A DNA stretch of 64,000 bases, taken from assembly GCA_963855995.1 (NCBI GenBank), contig OY979717.1, positions 21,117,906 through 21,181,905 on the forward strand, read 5' to 3'. Position 1 is the first letter of the stretch, and every line of letters starts with the position of its first letter. Position numbers and translations under genes: made by a program. The notes beneath the pieces are model-generated. The model had not been told where the DNA came from. It saw only the letters and a program-made list of their open reading frames with translations, and ran no database searches. Source of the DNA: Muricea muricata. Taxonomy: Eukaryota > Cnidaria > Anthozoa > Malacalcyonacea > Plexauridae. This document shows, piece by piece, positions 40,335 to 50,018 of this stretch.

Positions 40335-41303
40335 CTATGTTGTAGTACCTGTTGCCACTCTTGTAGATTTGCATCTCAAAATATTTTTGAAAGCCTTGCG
40401 GAAGTTCTTATTAAGCAGACCATAGATGACAGGATTGCAGCAACTGTTCAAAATGCTTAGCATTAGTGCCAGGAGCATGACGTTCTCGGAAAATCCGCAA
40501 TTTTTGTGTGCCAAGCATAGCATGGCTGCACAATAAGGTGCCCAACATATGGCGAACGTTACGACTACAATAACTGTCAACACCGACATTTGTCGCTCTC
40601 TTTGATATCGTGAGTTTGAAATACTATGGTTTGCTTGACTTGTATGAATGTATCTACTTTTGTGCAAAGCTAGAACAACATGCGTGTTGCAATAAACCAA
40701 AATAGCCAATGGTGAGCCAATGCCAAGAATAGCTAGCGTCAACGTAGTTGATAAATCTTTAGCCCAGTCAGGAGAGCAGTGGAAAAATCTCTTGAGAAAG
40801 ATGTACTTGGTGGTAAAGAAAGGGAACGCACTAAGTAATGCACTCCAACACCAAATGACACTTAACACAATTTTTACCAACTTCAGATCAAAGTAACGTC
40901 TGTGCTTTAGTGGGTAATTAGTCGCCATGAATCTCTCAATACTGATGAACGTTAAGGTGTTAATGGACACAAGGCAAAATAGCATGCTTGCAAGACCAGT
41001 AATATAACAAGGGATCTCGCTTAAAGTTTCTTTCCTTTGGAGAAGACGTACAACGTGCATGGATGGAACAATTGTGCTGAAGAGAAAATCAGCGACGCTA
41101 AGGTTGATAATGATGATATTTTGTAAAGTTCGAAGATTTCGTTCTCGATAAAACGCAACGAAAACTAAAGTATGACCAAACAGTGCTAGAAGCATTATCA
41201 CAAGCGCAATCCATCCTCGCGCGGTTTTGTCTTCTGGCGACTCGGTAGTTTGGGGCAGAACAGCAGACGTACTTTTTGAATCGTTAATGCACATATTTAC
41301 CAT
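40335..41303 (-). CDS. Class A (rhodopsin-like) G-protein-coupled receptor, intact, single exon
   Basis: A 322-residue receptor with seven hydrophobic segments. TM1 is at about 31-52. TM2 is at about 64-86 and carries NLSVADF (Asp72). TM3 is at about 100-122 after Cys99, and ends in IERF in place of DRY. TM4 is at about 143-162 (IWCWSALLSAFPF). TM5 is at about 186-210 with Pro198. TM6 is at about 241-262 (CWAPYC). TM7 is at about 274-296 with NPVIY at 290-294, followed by a helix-8-like NKNFRKAFKNIL. Cys99 and Cys176 can form the usual extracellular disulfide. Asn7 is in an N-x-S sequon. The TM1 GN is replaced by GH (His44). Short extracellular ends suggest a small-molecule or lipid ligand; by eye it is closest to the melanocortin/adenosine-like receptors common in cnidarians. 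The ligand cannot be assigned. A decayed duplicate lies 2.3 kb away. Confidence 0.93.
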   Translation of the reverse strand: MVNMCINDSKSTSAVLPQTTESPEDKTARGWIALVIMLLALFGHTLVFVAFYRERNLRTLQNIIIINLSVADFLFSTIVPSMHVVRLLQRKETLSEIPCYITGLASMLFCLVSINTLTFISIERFMATNYPLKHRRYFDLKLVKIVLSVIWCWSALLSAFPFFTTKYIFLKRFFHCSPDWAKDLSTTLTLAILGIGSPLAILVYCNTHVVLALHKSRYIHTSQANHSISNSRYQRERQMSVLTVIVVVTFAICWAPYCAAMLCLAHKNCGFSENVMLLALMLSILNSCCNPVIYGLLNKNFRKAFKNILRCKSTRVATGTTT

Positions 41304-41648
41304 TCCATTGAAAGAAACTTTGTAGACTCTACTGCCATGAGTAATATCTTTGACAATATTAAGCTGTTATTACCGTGTAACCATTCCTGATTCATTCGCA
41401 TACCCAACGCTTTCTAGATCAAAATACTGTATACCGTTTGAACATAATATGAAATGATACGTGCAGCATGTTTAAAAACATAATTATATATATGACGTAT
41501 GAGGTGATCCGTACCTGTTAGCTTATTACTAGGTAAATATCATTTTCGCAGTTTCCTTGATTCCGATTGCTTAAGAACTGTATGTCGATTAATTATGTAA
41601 TCAGTGGCAAATACTGCAATTTCATTGGTTTATAGGAGTGCGATTTGC

Positions 41649-41782
41649 ATAGGAAATGACACGATCCAAGAAGTATTAGTGAAAAATCACACGCGTGTTT
41701 GGCGAAATGTTTATAATTATTCTTTCGCCATACACAAGTGTGATTTTTCATTAATACTTCGAGAACAAGTATAATTTCCTAT
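41649..41782. repeat. Palindromic MITE-like hairpin
   Basis: The left arm reads ataggaaat, then gaagtattagtgaaaaatca. The right arm reads tgatttttcattaatacttc, then atttcctat. The arms are complementary with few mismatches around a short loop. It lies about 350 bp upstream of the GPCR start. No target duplication could be fixed. Confidence 0.65.
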
Positions 41783-42006
41783 TAATATCATTTTGTCACC
41801 AAAGTTTTTAGTTTTAGTTTATAATCCGTGCGGATTAATTTTTAATAGGCACAGTTCTAGCCAATCAGAATCGAGCAAACAAAAAAAATGTTATCAGAGC
41901 ATTAATCGCACCCTCTGTGAGCTGTAATCGCATCCTTGCCTAAAGCCAATGAAAATCACTCAATAGTATATACAACCAGTCAATCAGCATTTAGGATACA
42001 AAATAT

Positions 42007-42082
42007 GAATTTGTTTTCTTTTGATGAATTTGTTTTCTTTTGATGAATTTGTTTTCTTTTGATGAATTTGTTTTCTTTTGAA
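42007..42082. repeat. Minisatellite, 19-bp unit x4
   Basis: The unit gaatttgttttcttttgat repeats four times without visible change; the last copy is truncated. Confidence 0.9.
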
Positions 42083-42152
42083 TTTGTGCTCAAGAGTTTG
42101 AAAATTTTGACCTTTTTTCTCCTTAAAACAGTTCGATTACAGAAGATGTATC

Positions 42153-42310
42153 ATTAATAAGTAATAGAACGAACTAAGTCGTGCAATTAAAGCCAAAATC
42201 ATACTCGTGATTAACAAATCAACTTCCCGCTGCACCGTCGATTGATTTTGTAATCACTAGTATGATTTTGGCTTTAATTGCACTTCTATTCGTTCTACTA
42301 TCATTATTAA
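42153..42310. repeat. Hairpin MITE with long inverted arms
   Basis: The left arm (attaataa, gaacgaa, then gcaattaaagccaaaatcat) is the inverted complement of the right arm (atgattttggctttaattgc, ttcgttc, then ttattaat). A loop of about 20 nt separates them. It is non-coding and sits about 1 kb upstream of the intact GPCR start. Confidence 0.75.
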
Positions 42311-42873
42311 TCATTAATTTGCACAGTTTGTCGATAAAAGATTAATCGGAACAAGATTCTCACGATAAATCATGTAATAAATTAGGGGTTTTTTTGATAA
42401 AATTTGCCTAAATCTAAGTGTTTTTACTTTAAAGGCTCAAAATTCATAAATGTATTTGACAAACGTGATCCTAAAGTTCCTAAACTATTTTGATGGATGG
42501 GTAGCGGCAAAGCAAGCCACAATCTATTGCAAAATTTTGATAGAGTTTGGTCTCGTTTGTCGCTAAATTCTCCCGATCGACTTCTTTAATTTGTCAAACT
42601 GGCCAACTGGGCTCGTTAGAAACAGAAACGTTTGCTCTGCGGCGTGACTAAGTTTTTTATTTCCGTACGATCAGTTTGTATAGAGATATTCACTATGAAT
42701 ACGACCGGGTGGAACCAGGAATAATTAGCTTTTGTACAGTATTTTAGATATCATAACATTATATTTACATAACTGTGTCCATGCAACAACGCGCACATTT
42801 TAGGCCACATAATTAGGTTGAATAAACTGCTCTAAATGAGTCATTGAATGATCAGAAGACTATATATTCAACA

Positions 42874-42986
42874 CTTATTGACTGAGACCGAGGGAAGCAG
42901 TATGTTTTGTGGACCAGAGACTGTCGATGTTCCACAGTCGGGGGTCCACAAAACATACTGCTTTACCGAGATCTCAGTCAATAAGT
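42874..42986. repeat. Near-perfect hairpin element (113 bp)
   Basis: The arm cttattgactgagaccgag, then agcagtatgttttgtggacc, pairs with ggtccacaaaacatactgct, then ctcggt/ctcagtcaataag. The loop is about 20 nt. It directly abuts the next inverted-repeat element. Confidence 0.8.
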
Positions 42987-42989
42987 ATT

Positions 42990-43238
42990 TTATTATATAC
43001 TGAGTGTCAAAAGAGAAGAAAAGTACCACAAATCAATCAAACATTTATAAAAAGGATTACCTTTTACCTGACATGGCTCCGTGAGGCTCTGTGGATTTGT
43101 TGTTTACCGGTGAATAAAAGTAATGTCCACCGCTTAGATACGTTGCCAGGGACACAGTAAAATTTCTCCACTATCACGTGATACGTTCTAAACCAATAAG
43201 AAACAGGAATAAATGAACTTTGACACTCAGTATATAAT
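42990..43238. mobile_element. Short TIR element (~250 bp, MITE-like)
   Basis: Terminal inverted repeats of about 20 bp are visible: tattatatactgagtgtcaaa on the left (20 of its bases pair) and tttgacactcagtatataat on the right. No coding content. It adjoins the hairpin at 42874-42986, so the two may be one composite insertion. Confidence 0.65.
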
Positions 43239-43634
43239 AAAAAGGCTTATACTATTGTATGAACTATATTTGATTCTAATGTTAAAGTGTTGCCATTTGA
43301 CTAATTTGAAGATGTTTTTTGTAATAGCTTTGTGTTTTAAAATTTGTTTATAAACGGTTGGTAAAAACCGGCAACACCTTTAATGCCAACCTGAAACTGG
43401 AAAAGCCGGTAAACTTCAAAGGAATCGAAAGTATGTCGGAACATTAACATGAAAATAGGGTCATTAAGCTAATAAACGAAACGATGCTAGAAACATTTAT
43501 TTATTTTTTCCAGATATTATCTGTGTGGTTGTTCGGCTAGATATATTGAATTTGTGTAAGCACAAATCTCTATGTGGTAGTACTTGTTGCTACTACATTG
43601 CTATGTGAAACGCGTGTAGATTTGCATCTCAAAA

Positions 43635-43734
43635 TATTATAATTATATTATTCCAAATTTGAGGAGCAACGATCGAACGTGCAGGCTAGGAATACTTAAT
43701 ATTCAGCCAATATTACTGTGCTCAAATCAGTCTT
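43635..43734. repeat. 100-bp dispersed repeat, copy 1 (inside GPCR pseudogene)
   Basis: This block (marker gaggagcaacgatcgaacgt) interrupts the pseudogene between sequences that are contiguous in the intact receptor (catctcaaaatat and ttttgaaagc). A second copy is at 47345-47444. The copies differ at only a few positions. It looks like a short mobile unit of unknown class. Confidence 0.75.
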
Positions 43735-43813
43735 TAGATTTTTTGAAAGCATGGCGGAAATTCTTATTAAGCAGTCCATAGATGACAGGGTTACAGCAAC
43801 TGTTCAAAATGCT

Positions 43814-43968
43814 CAGTGGCGTAGCCAGCATCGATAATTGGAGGGGCGAATATTCATATATTTGTGTTCACAGACCTTAAAAACAATCGATTTCAAAAGA
43901 AATTAATGATGCAAAACATGATACATGAATATTCGCCCCTCCAATTATCGACGCTGGCTACGTCACTG
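43814..43968. mobile_element. hAT-type MITE, 155 bp, 8-bp target duplication
   Basis: It starts CAGTGGCGTAGCCAGC and ends in the inverted form GCTGGCTACGTCACTG. The arms extend for about 50 bp with few mismatches. The 8-bp sequence aaaatgct occurs directly on both sides (43806-43813 and 43969-43976), and the intact receptor has it once. The 8-bp duplication and the CAGnGGCG ends are typical of hAT elements. It carries no coding sequence. Confidence 0.9.
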
Positions 43969-44413
43969 AAAATGCTCAGCATTAGTGCTAAGAGCATGAA
44001 GTTCTCGGAAAACCCGCAGTTTTTGTGTGCCAAGCACAGCATGGCTGCACAATAAGGGGCCCAACATAATATGGCGAACGGTACGACTACAGTAACTGTC
44101 AACACCGACATTTGTCGCTCTCTTTGATATTGTTAGCTTGAAATATTTTGGTTTACTTGACTTTGTACCTACTTTTGCGCAAAGCGAGAACAACATGCAT
44201 GTTGCAATAAACCAAAATAGCCAAGGGTGAGCCAATACTAAGAATAGCGTCAACGTGGTTGATAAATCTTTAGCACAGTTAGGACAACAGTAGCAAAATC
44301 TCTTGAGAAAAATGTACTTGGTGGTAAGAAAAGGGAAGGCTCTAAGTAATGCACTCCAGCACCAAATGACACTTAAAACAATTTTTACCAACCTCAGATC
44401 AAAGTAACGTCTG

Positions 44414-44616
44414 CAGTGGCGGATCCAGGGTAAGTCAAAATAAATTATAGCAGCTCAATTATAAATTCAAAATAACTTTATAACAATGTCATAGGTTATG
44501 AATTTCAAAAGAATAAAATCTAACCAATGAAGTTGCTTTGAAGGTATTTTAAAATGCAAATATATCCTAGAATGAGCTGTGGTAATTTATTTTGACTTAC
44601 GCTAGATCCGCCACTG
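44414..44616. mobile_element. hAT-type MITE, 203 bp, 8-bp target duplication
   Basis: Inverted ends CAGTGGCGGATCCAGGGTAA and its complement at the right (two mismatches in about 34 bp). It is flanked by the 8-bp duplication aacgtctg (44406-44413 and 44617-44624), present once in the intact receptor. The terminal CAGTGGCG is shared with the element at 43814-43968, so both probably used the same transposase source. Confidence 0.92.
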
Positions 44617-44792
44617 AACGTCTGTGCTTTAGGAGGTAATTAGTCGCCATAAGACATAGTACTTATGAACGTAAAGGTGTTAATAGACACAAGGCAAAAT
44701 AGCATGCTTGCAAGACTAGTAATATAACAAGGGATCTCGCTTAAAGTTTCTTCCCTTGGGAGAAGACGTACAACGTGTGTGGATGGGACAAT

Positions 44793-45833
44793 CCACCCTT
44801 TTCGAGGTTGACCGACAGGGGGTAACACGTGTAGCGTAATTCGAAACAGTCGGACAAAACACAAGCGTCGCGTTATTACTTTTGTATAAGGAACTATTGA
44901 TTATCGATAATTTTAGCGAAATTTACTTTTTAAAGGCAAAGTAAAAAAGGGCAAAATTCTATCAAAGCATGGATAGTACTTTGGAGCGCAATCATTTTAA
45001 GAAAATGTCGCTATCTGACTTAAAACAATATCTAAAAGAGGGAGGCGTTTCAGTAACGAGATATTTTAAACCAGCATTGTTTGAGATAGCGAAATCTGTC
45101 GAAAAAATGTTGATAGCTGTCTTAGACTATGCAAAATAAAAAGAGGAGAACAAGTTGATTATTCATGGTGTTGAAACAGAAGATTTGCTATCTTCAGCAC
45201 CCGAATACTGTATGTAAATGTTTTAACGCATCGCTGCCACTTGGACTTTTCGATATTTTCAACCATCTCGTATGCAGTTCGACAGAATATGATAAACAAG
45301 GGCTTGCCGCATATACAAAGCATTTGATGACTATCGTCGTTTTGAAGAGGGATATGTTGAATCTTTATTAACAAAGCCATTGTGGGAGTGCATTTATATG
45401 TGGGCAAAGTTCGACCCAGTATGAAGAAATCAGAATTTTTTTCCTTACTTATTTTGGGGCAAATATTGTTTCTTTCTATAGGCGCTTTTCGTTTGGTATT
45501 CAGTCGCTTTGCCTGCATATCATAAAAGGCAAATGGCGTCGTCAAATATGTAAATAACACTATAAACAAATGCATATTTTTACGAGTGTGTATTGTCTAA
45601 CCTTTTCACGGCGTGCAGTAGCTGCCGTAACATTTTCCTTAAAGATTTATTAATCTTTCTGGGTAACGCAAATCATTTATTGCAAGTGCCCAACGCACAG
45701 TGTTTAACCATTTTCTTTCGCCGTCGAACTTAATATTTGTATGCGCAAGTACAATGAAAACGCAATGTTTGTCCGACTGTTTTGAATTACGCTACACGTG
45801 TTACCCCCCGTCGGTCAACCTCGAAAAGGGTGG
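44793..45833. mobile_element. 1.04-kb DNA transposon, ~65-bp TIRs, ISL2EU-like
   Basis: The left end CCACCCTTTTCGAGGTTGAC and the right end GTCAACCTCGAAAAGGGTGG are the start of inverted repeats of about 65 bp with two mismatches. Compared with the intact receptor, the junctions show only a 2-bp (at) overlap. The element contains a decayed ORF with a SAP-like motif and a downstream block seen in SAP/YqaJ-associated proteins. From memory, ISL2EU transposons carry a YqaJ-nuclease gene beside the transposase and make 2-bp target duplications. I infer an internally deleted ISL2EU-like element; the transposase and the nuclease core are absent. Confidence 0.75.
44969..45421 (+). pseudogene. SAP-domain protein remnant inside the TIR transposon
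   Basis: An ATG at 44969 opens 56 codons with a SAP-like DNA-binding helix pair (MSLSDLKQYLKEGGVS, then KPALFEIAKSVEK), ending at 45139. After frame breaks come IIHGVETEDLLSSAP (45150-45220), LPLGLFDIFNHLVCSSTEYD (45237-45296), and in another frame YKAFDDYRRFEEGYVESL then WECIYMWAKFDPV (45313-45421). This succession of SAP, a GxxxED-like block, a DIxNxLV block and a YRxFxxGxV block is what I recall from the N-terminal half of metazoan SAP plus YqaJ-type exonuclease proteins. The nuclease domain itself is missing. The ORF shadow on the minus strand at 45159-45575 is not a gene. Confidence 0.6.
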
Positions 45834-46000
45834 ATTGTGCTGAAGAGAAAATCAGCGACGCTAAGATTGATAATAATGATATTTTGTAAAGTTCGAAGAT
45901 TTCGCTCTCGATAAAACGCAACGAAAACTAAAGTATGACCAAATAATGCTATAGAAGGTGTAGTAGAATCATTAACAATGAACATCTTTACTGTTTCAGC

Positions 46001-47344
46001 TTAGAAAACAACACAAACGTTCATCTTCCCATCTTTAAAATAATTCTTCCGGTAACAAATCGTTATATTTATAGGAAACCATTCCAGTGATACATTTGCA
46101 CAAAAATATGTCGTTCTAATATAGCGAGGGCTTGATCATATTGCCAACGAAACAATACGCTCGTGAGTTACATTTATATCAATTAAAAATGGAATTAATA
46201 TACTTGATGGGGTGATTTAGCTGCTGACGTGCAGTGTGAAGCAATTAAAATTTCAATTATGGCTTCGTCTGTATGATTGATGTATCTGTCACTTTGGAAA
46301 ATTAAAGATATTGCAGGCCAGAAATTTCATTGGCAATCTTTATTTTTAAAACTGAAAATAAATTGAGCAAATGAACGTTTATCGCTTTTATGGAAATGCA
46401 AACATCAATGAAAATTAGAATAGACATGCATAAACACGTAGATAGATCTCTTTCAATGGGACTTGGTAGCAGCAATGTATCATTTGTGAATGATCTTAGA
46501 CTACTTTCCTACAGCTCAAGATATCTTTACGCATGGCGTATCATGCCTTTTATGACTAATTGACGGTCAGAATTTTTGCAATACAGAAGAAACTTAAGAA
46601 ATACAAGAATTTGATAGAAATATTCCAAGAAACTGACCAATTAGTACACAAAATTTTGAGTTTATACAAAATTCCCACTGTAATTTCAGCAAGCTTGCAT
46701 GGTTAAGAAAACCGAACTTCAGTCGTCATGAACGTTTTCTAACTTTGCAATATTGGCAATTTGTATCGTTTCGTATCTCATGTGCCCTTTATAAACTGTC
46801 AAACAATTTAATGGATCGATCGAACGACCACAAATATGAAACGTTCCTTTGTAGACGTTGCTTTTTTGTCTGCTAAGGGCAGGTCAACTGCAGCATATTA
46901 TTTGTTGTGACGCAATGCTCCTCAGAACGTCGCTTGCCCGAGCCCTTCGCAAAATCTGTATGTTTTCTTACATAATGTTCGGCAACTCGAACATTAAATT
47001 TATTGAAAACTGATCTGACAACGAAAAACTCGATTTGAATTGTATGGGTTGTACGCGTGTGTATTTTTGACTTCTTAACCGCCATAATTCAAGCGGCGCG
47101 GAATCTTTGAAGCACCAAACAGGCGGAGCAACACACGAATTGCAGCTTCCTAGTTTGCCTGTTGAGTACTCGGTCTTTAACTTTTCCAAGCAGATCTTGT
47201 GAGACCACGCTTGTCGCACAGATCTGCCTTCCCACAAGTAAATGCTAGTTTAAATTATTAACTATAACCAGCAGGTGTTGTACTGCATGATTGCATATAT
47301 CGCACGTACAATTTGCAGTTATTATTCATAAACGGAATCTTGTG
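46001..47344. other. Intergenic, no recognisable gene
   Basis: Two overlapping minus-strand frames (46873-47085 and 46968-47237) of 70-89 codons contain scattered cysteines but match no family I recognise. I see no convincing inverted repeat or splice-bounded exon. Confidence 0.35.
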
Positions 47345-47444
47345 TATTATAATTATATTATTCCAAATTTGAGGAGCAACGATCGAACGTGCAGGCTAGG
47401 AATACCTAATATTCATGCAATATAACTGTACCCAAATCAGTCTT
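47345..47444. repeat. 100-bp dispersed repeat, copy 2
   Basis: Same block as 43635-43734, with marker gaggagcaacgatcgaacgt and the shared end ccaaatcagtctta against tcaaatcagtcttt. The copies are in the same orientation 3.7 kb apart and bracket the body of the GPCR pseudogene. Confidence 0.75.
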
Positions 47445-47833
47445 AATTAAGGTTTTAAAAAAATTTTAAAACTATAGAATGCTTTAATTTCACTCTCAAT
47501 GCAATAATTTGACTGTCTAACAATCAAGAACGAATTATTCGTTATTATCATTGGCAACGTCTATAGATTGGTATAGCTCTGATGCCTATGTTCATAGTAT
47601 TGTATGTTCAAATCGTATTTAAATCCAAGCAGCTAGCGGGTTAGATGCATTTTTCTTTTTAATATGCTTTATCTAAACTCTCTTGTCAAGTTCCGGGCAG
47701 CAAAGCCTGGCATCTTTAAGATGTTCTTGCTAAATTAAATACGAAGGTAAAGTTATTCTAAATTTGTAGACCATCAAAGCATCTGACTGTTACTTTCGAG
47801 TGCCAAAGACTAGTGTAACTGATTTAGCTGTAT

Positions 47834-48389
47834 CATGGATTGTTACAGAAATGGATAGGAAACTCGTCGTCATTTGTGATGTTTTTAGCGTGCTGATGGC
47901 GTTTCCACCTAGCTGCAAATTATGACATCACCAACTCCTCAAAACCTGCACGTTTAGCAATAATACAGCTGAACATTTTAGTCTAAAAACAAATAAATAT
48001 GGCTAAACCAATCTACGATGAAGTATCTAAGTATTGTCAGTAAATTTTAAAAAATATTTCAAGAATTAAACAGTTAAAAATGCATCCCAAATTTTAGTTT
48101 AATCATCGATAGTCTTGGGATGCCATTTTCGTAGCTACAAAAAATAAACATTCCAAAACAAAGACGAAAAACATTTACCTCAAATACTTTGTCGTGGCAT
48201 AGGCATGTTTGTAAATTAACAAGACCAGTTTAGACTTCAAAATTACTGTTTGAATGCGAAAAATATGGCAAAATAAAGAAAATAGCGAAAACCGTTAGCA
48301 TATTCGCAATACTCGTGACATCACGAATCGCAAGTAGGTTTCAACACTGACGCCACCTAGTGTCCTATCCATTTCTTAAACTATCCATG
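47834..48389. mobile_element. Degenerate TIR element (~555 bp)
   Basis: The left end catggattgttacagaaatg, then gatagga, is an imperfect inverted copy of the right end tcctatccatttcttaaact, then atccatg. The interior is AT-rich and non-coding. A secondary internal pairing (gtgatgt against acatcac) is visible. No target duplication found. Confidence 0.45.
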
Positions 48390-48621
48390 GCTGTATTAAC
48401 AGAGAAACCAGTTTCTATAGCGGGGCTAGCCGGACAATTCAGGCCAGTGCTGCCATATGCCAGTTTCAACTGTAGTATCATTAGTCATTGCTTTAGAAAT
48501 CAAAAAAATTGACAAAAAAGGGCTATAAATCGTCGAGCACAGAAAAATTGACAGGACAGGGCTAAATCGTCGAGCTGGCTACGCTGCTGAAATTTAAAGT
48601 GAGATTTGAAGTAATTTTAGA
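48390..48621. other. Degraded repeat sequence, incl. 36-bp tandem pair
   Basis: Two adjacent units with aaaaattgacaaaaaagggc, then aaatcgtcgagc (48507-48537 and 48543-48576), form a short tandem pair. The right end, gagctggctacgctgctg, resembles the hAT-MITE terminus at 43951-43968, but a matching left end is poor, so an old hAT MITE is only suspected. Confidence 0.35.
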
Positions 48622-49114
48622 ACCGGTCTGTGGCAAATGTTTAATACACCCATTGTTCGTTTTGTACCTATTTTGTTCAACTCCAGCCGCTGTAGTCCAT
48701 ATAGTTAACAGTCAATAGTCTTCAAAAAGGTATCCACCGAATAGGATAGAAATTCAGACATAAAAACGACGCCTAAGATGAAAAAAGTAGTGTAATACAC
48801 AACTTCATGTTGCCAACTGATGTCAGTGGCGCCATGAAGAATTGCAAATTGCTGCTTCAATATCGACATTTTATGCATTAAATAACGTACGTATTTCGCT
48901 TAAATCGATATGGGTGTAACTTTGAAGATCTTTTTCCCCGATAAGCTTAATAAACCATGTATTAATTGGGGTAGAGTCGAAAAATATTGTTATAGGCAGA
49001 CACAAGTGTTACACGTTCACTTTGTCGTTCATGTTTCTTTGTCGATTTCAGAATTCGTAAAATTGACCAATCACAGCGAAGCACAAAAGTTCTAAACATT
49101 TGCCACAGACCGGT
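48622..49114. mobile_element. 493-bp TIR element with 4-bp target duplication
   Basis: The left terminus ACCGGTCTGTGGCAAATGTT is perfectly inverted at the right (AACATTTGCCACAGACCGGT). The 4 bp taga flank both sides (48618-48621 and 49115-49118). No credible coding sequence; the 61-codon plus-strand frame at 48910 is chance. The superfamily is not recognised. Confidence 0.8.
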
Positions 49115-49236
49115 TAGAATGCAAATCACTTTTCTTGTGCAAATTTAACAACTCTAAAATCAAATATGGCTATCAAGGCATGCTTGTAACAAAATATTAG
49201 CTAAACTGAAACTAAGTTTAAAAAAACACATGTATA

Positions 49237-50018
49237 CAGGGTGTATCAAAAAAAGTAGACAAATCTGAAATCGTTCTCTGCTTCGCGAAGCGCCTAAATA
49301 TACGATGTTTTTTTATTAAAATAGATTGTTTTGGTACTTATAATCTAGAATAAACAGAAAAAATAAGAAATTTAAAACTTCAATACCCAGGGGGGTTCTG
49401 TCTTTTACGGCAATACAAGTATGCCTTGCGCACAAAACTTAAATGCTTAAAGTGATTTTGACTTGGTAGATGGAAAATGTGCCGGGTGTTGTATTGCTGT
49501 ACAAAATTTCTGAAAATTTGCTCGAGTCTAAGCCGTTCAAAACGTCGCGCGAACTTCCATATTTTTAGCAAAATTAGCTTTGTGCATGTTTAATTTATGT
49601 ATTTACTTAATTTGCATACAACTACCAAGGGACATCTAATTAAAATTGGAACATTACTTCGAAAAATCGATTCTTATTGAGAAAAAATATACGTTTGCAC
49701 ATATTCACACGACGTTTTGAGTGGCTTAAACTCAATCAAATTTCTTGAAATTTTGAACAGCAATAAAACACCTAACATATTTTCTACCTACCAACTCAAA
49801 ATTACTTTTAAGCCTTTAAATTTCGTGCGCAAGCCATTTTTAATGTGTTTCAAAATACGCATACCCCTGGGTTTGAAACATTTAAATTTCAGAATATTTT
49901 CATATATTCTACACCGTAAGTACCCAAGCAATGTAGATTAATAAAAAACTTCATACTTCAAGCCGCTTCGCGAGGTTGAGAGCCGTTTCAAAATTGTCTA
50001 CTTTTTTTATACACCCTG
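49237..50018. mobile_element. Mariner-like fold-back element, 782 bp, TA target
   Basis: Ends CAGGGTGTATCAAAAAAAGT and ACTTTTTTTATACACCCTG are inverted copies and are flanked by TA on both sides, as in Tc1/mariner elements. The inversion is not confined to the tips. Internal pairs (cttcgcgaagcg near 49281 against cgcttcgcgagg near 49963) continue, and chance frames in the two halves (minus 49380-49571, plus 49717-49941) encode similar peptides (LSFVRKAYLYC against LNFVRKPFLMC). The whole element is therefore a large diverged palindrome of two arms of about 350 bp. It has no transposase. Confidence 0.8.

Larger units (their letters stand above)
43560..46000 (-). pseudogene. Decayed duplicate of the class A GPCR, interrupted by insertions
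   Basis: The minus strand shows the same receptor as 40335-41303 in pieces. The TM1-TM2 part is at 46000-45834. TM2-TM3 is at 44790-44640 (VRLLPREETLSEIPCYITSL, then SMLFCLVSINTFTFIS). TM4-TM6 is at 44400-43977 (MVKIVLSVIWCWSALLRAFP; LCWAPYCAAMLCLAHKN). TM7 and the tail are at 43805-43560. Frame breaks include the loss of the IERF/ICL2 region and shifts in TM5 and ICL3. Four insertions split it: a 1.04-kb transposon (44793-45833), two hAT-like MITEs (44414-44616 and 43814-43968) and a 100-bp dispersed repeat (43635-43734). Homology runs past the stop codon into the 3' flank, and no poly-A tract is seen, so the duplication was of DNA rather than by retrotransposition. Confidence 0.9.

Noticed and set aside
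45159-45575. 138-codon minus-strand ORF in the ISL2EU-like element
   Set aside because: The plus strand of the same interval carries the SAP/YqaJ-associated blocks; the minus frame matches nothing.
46873-47237. THAP or other transposase fragment
   Set aside because: Cys spacing does not fit a zinc finger and frames overlap without continuity.
48408-48590. Third hAT MITE with ends like GCTGGCTACG
   Set aside because: The right end is similar but the left end is poor and no 8-bp duplication flanks it.
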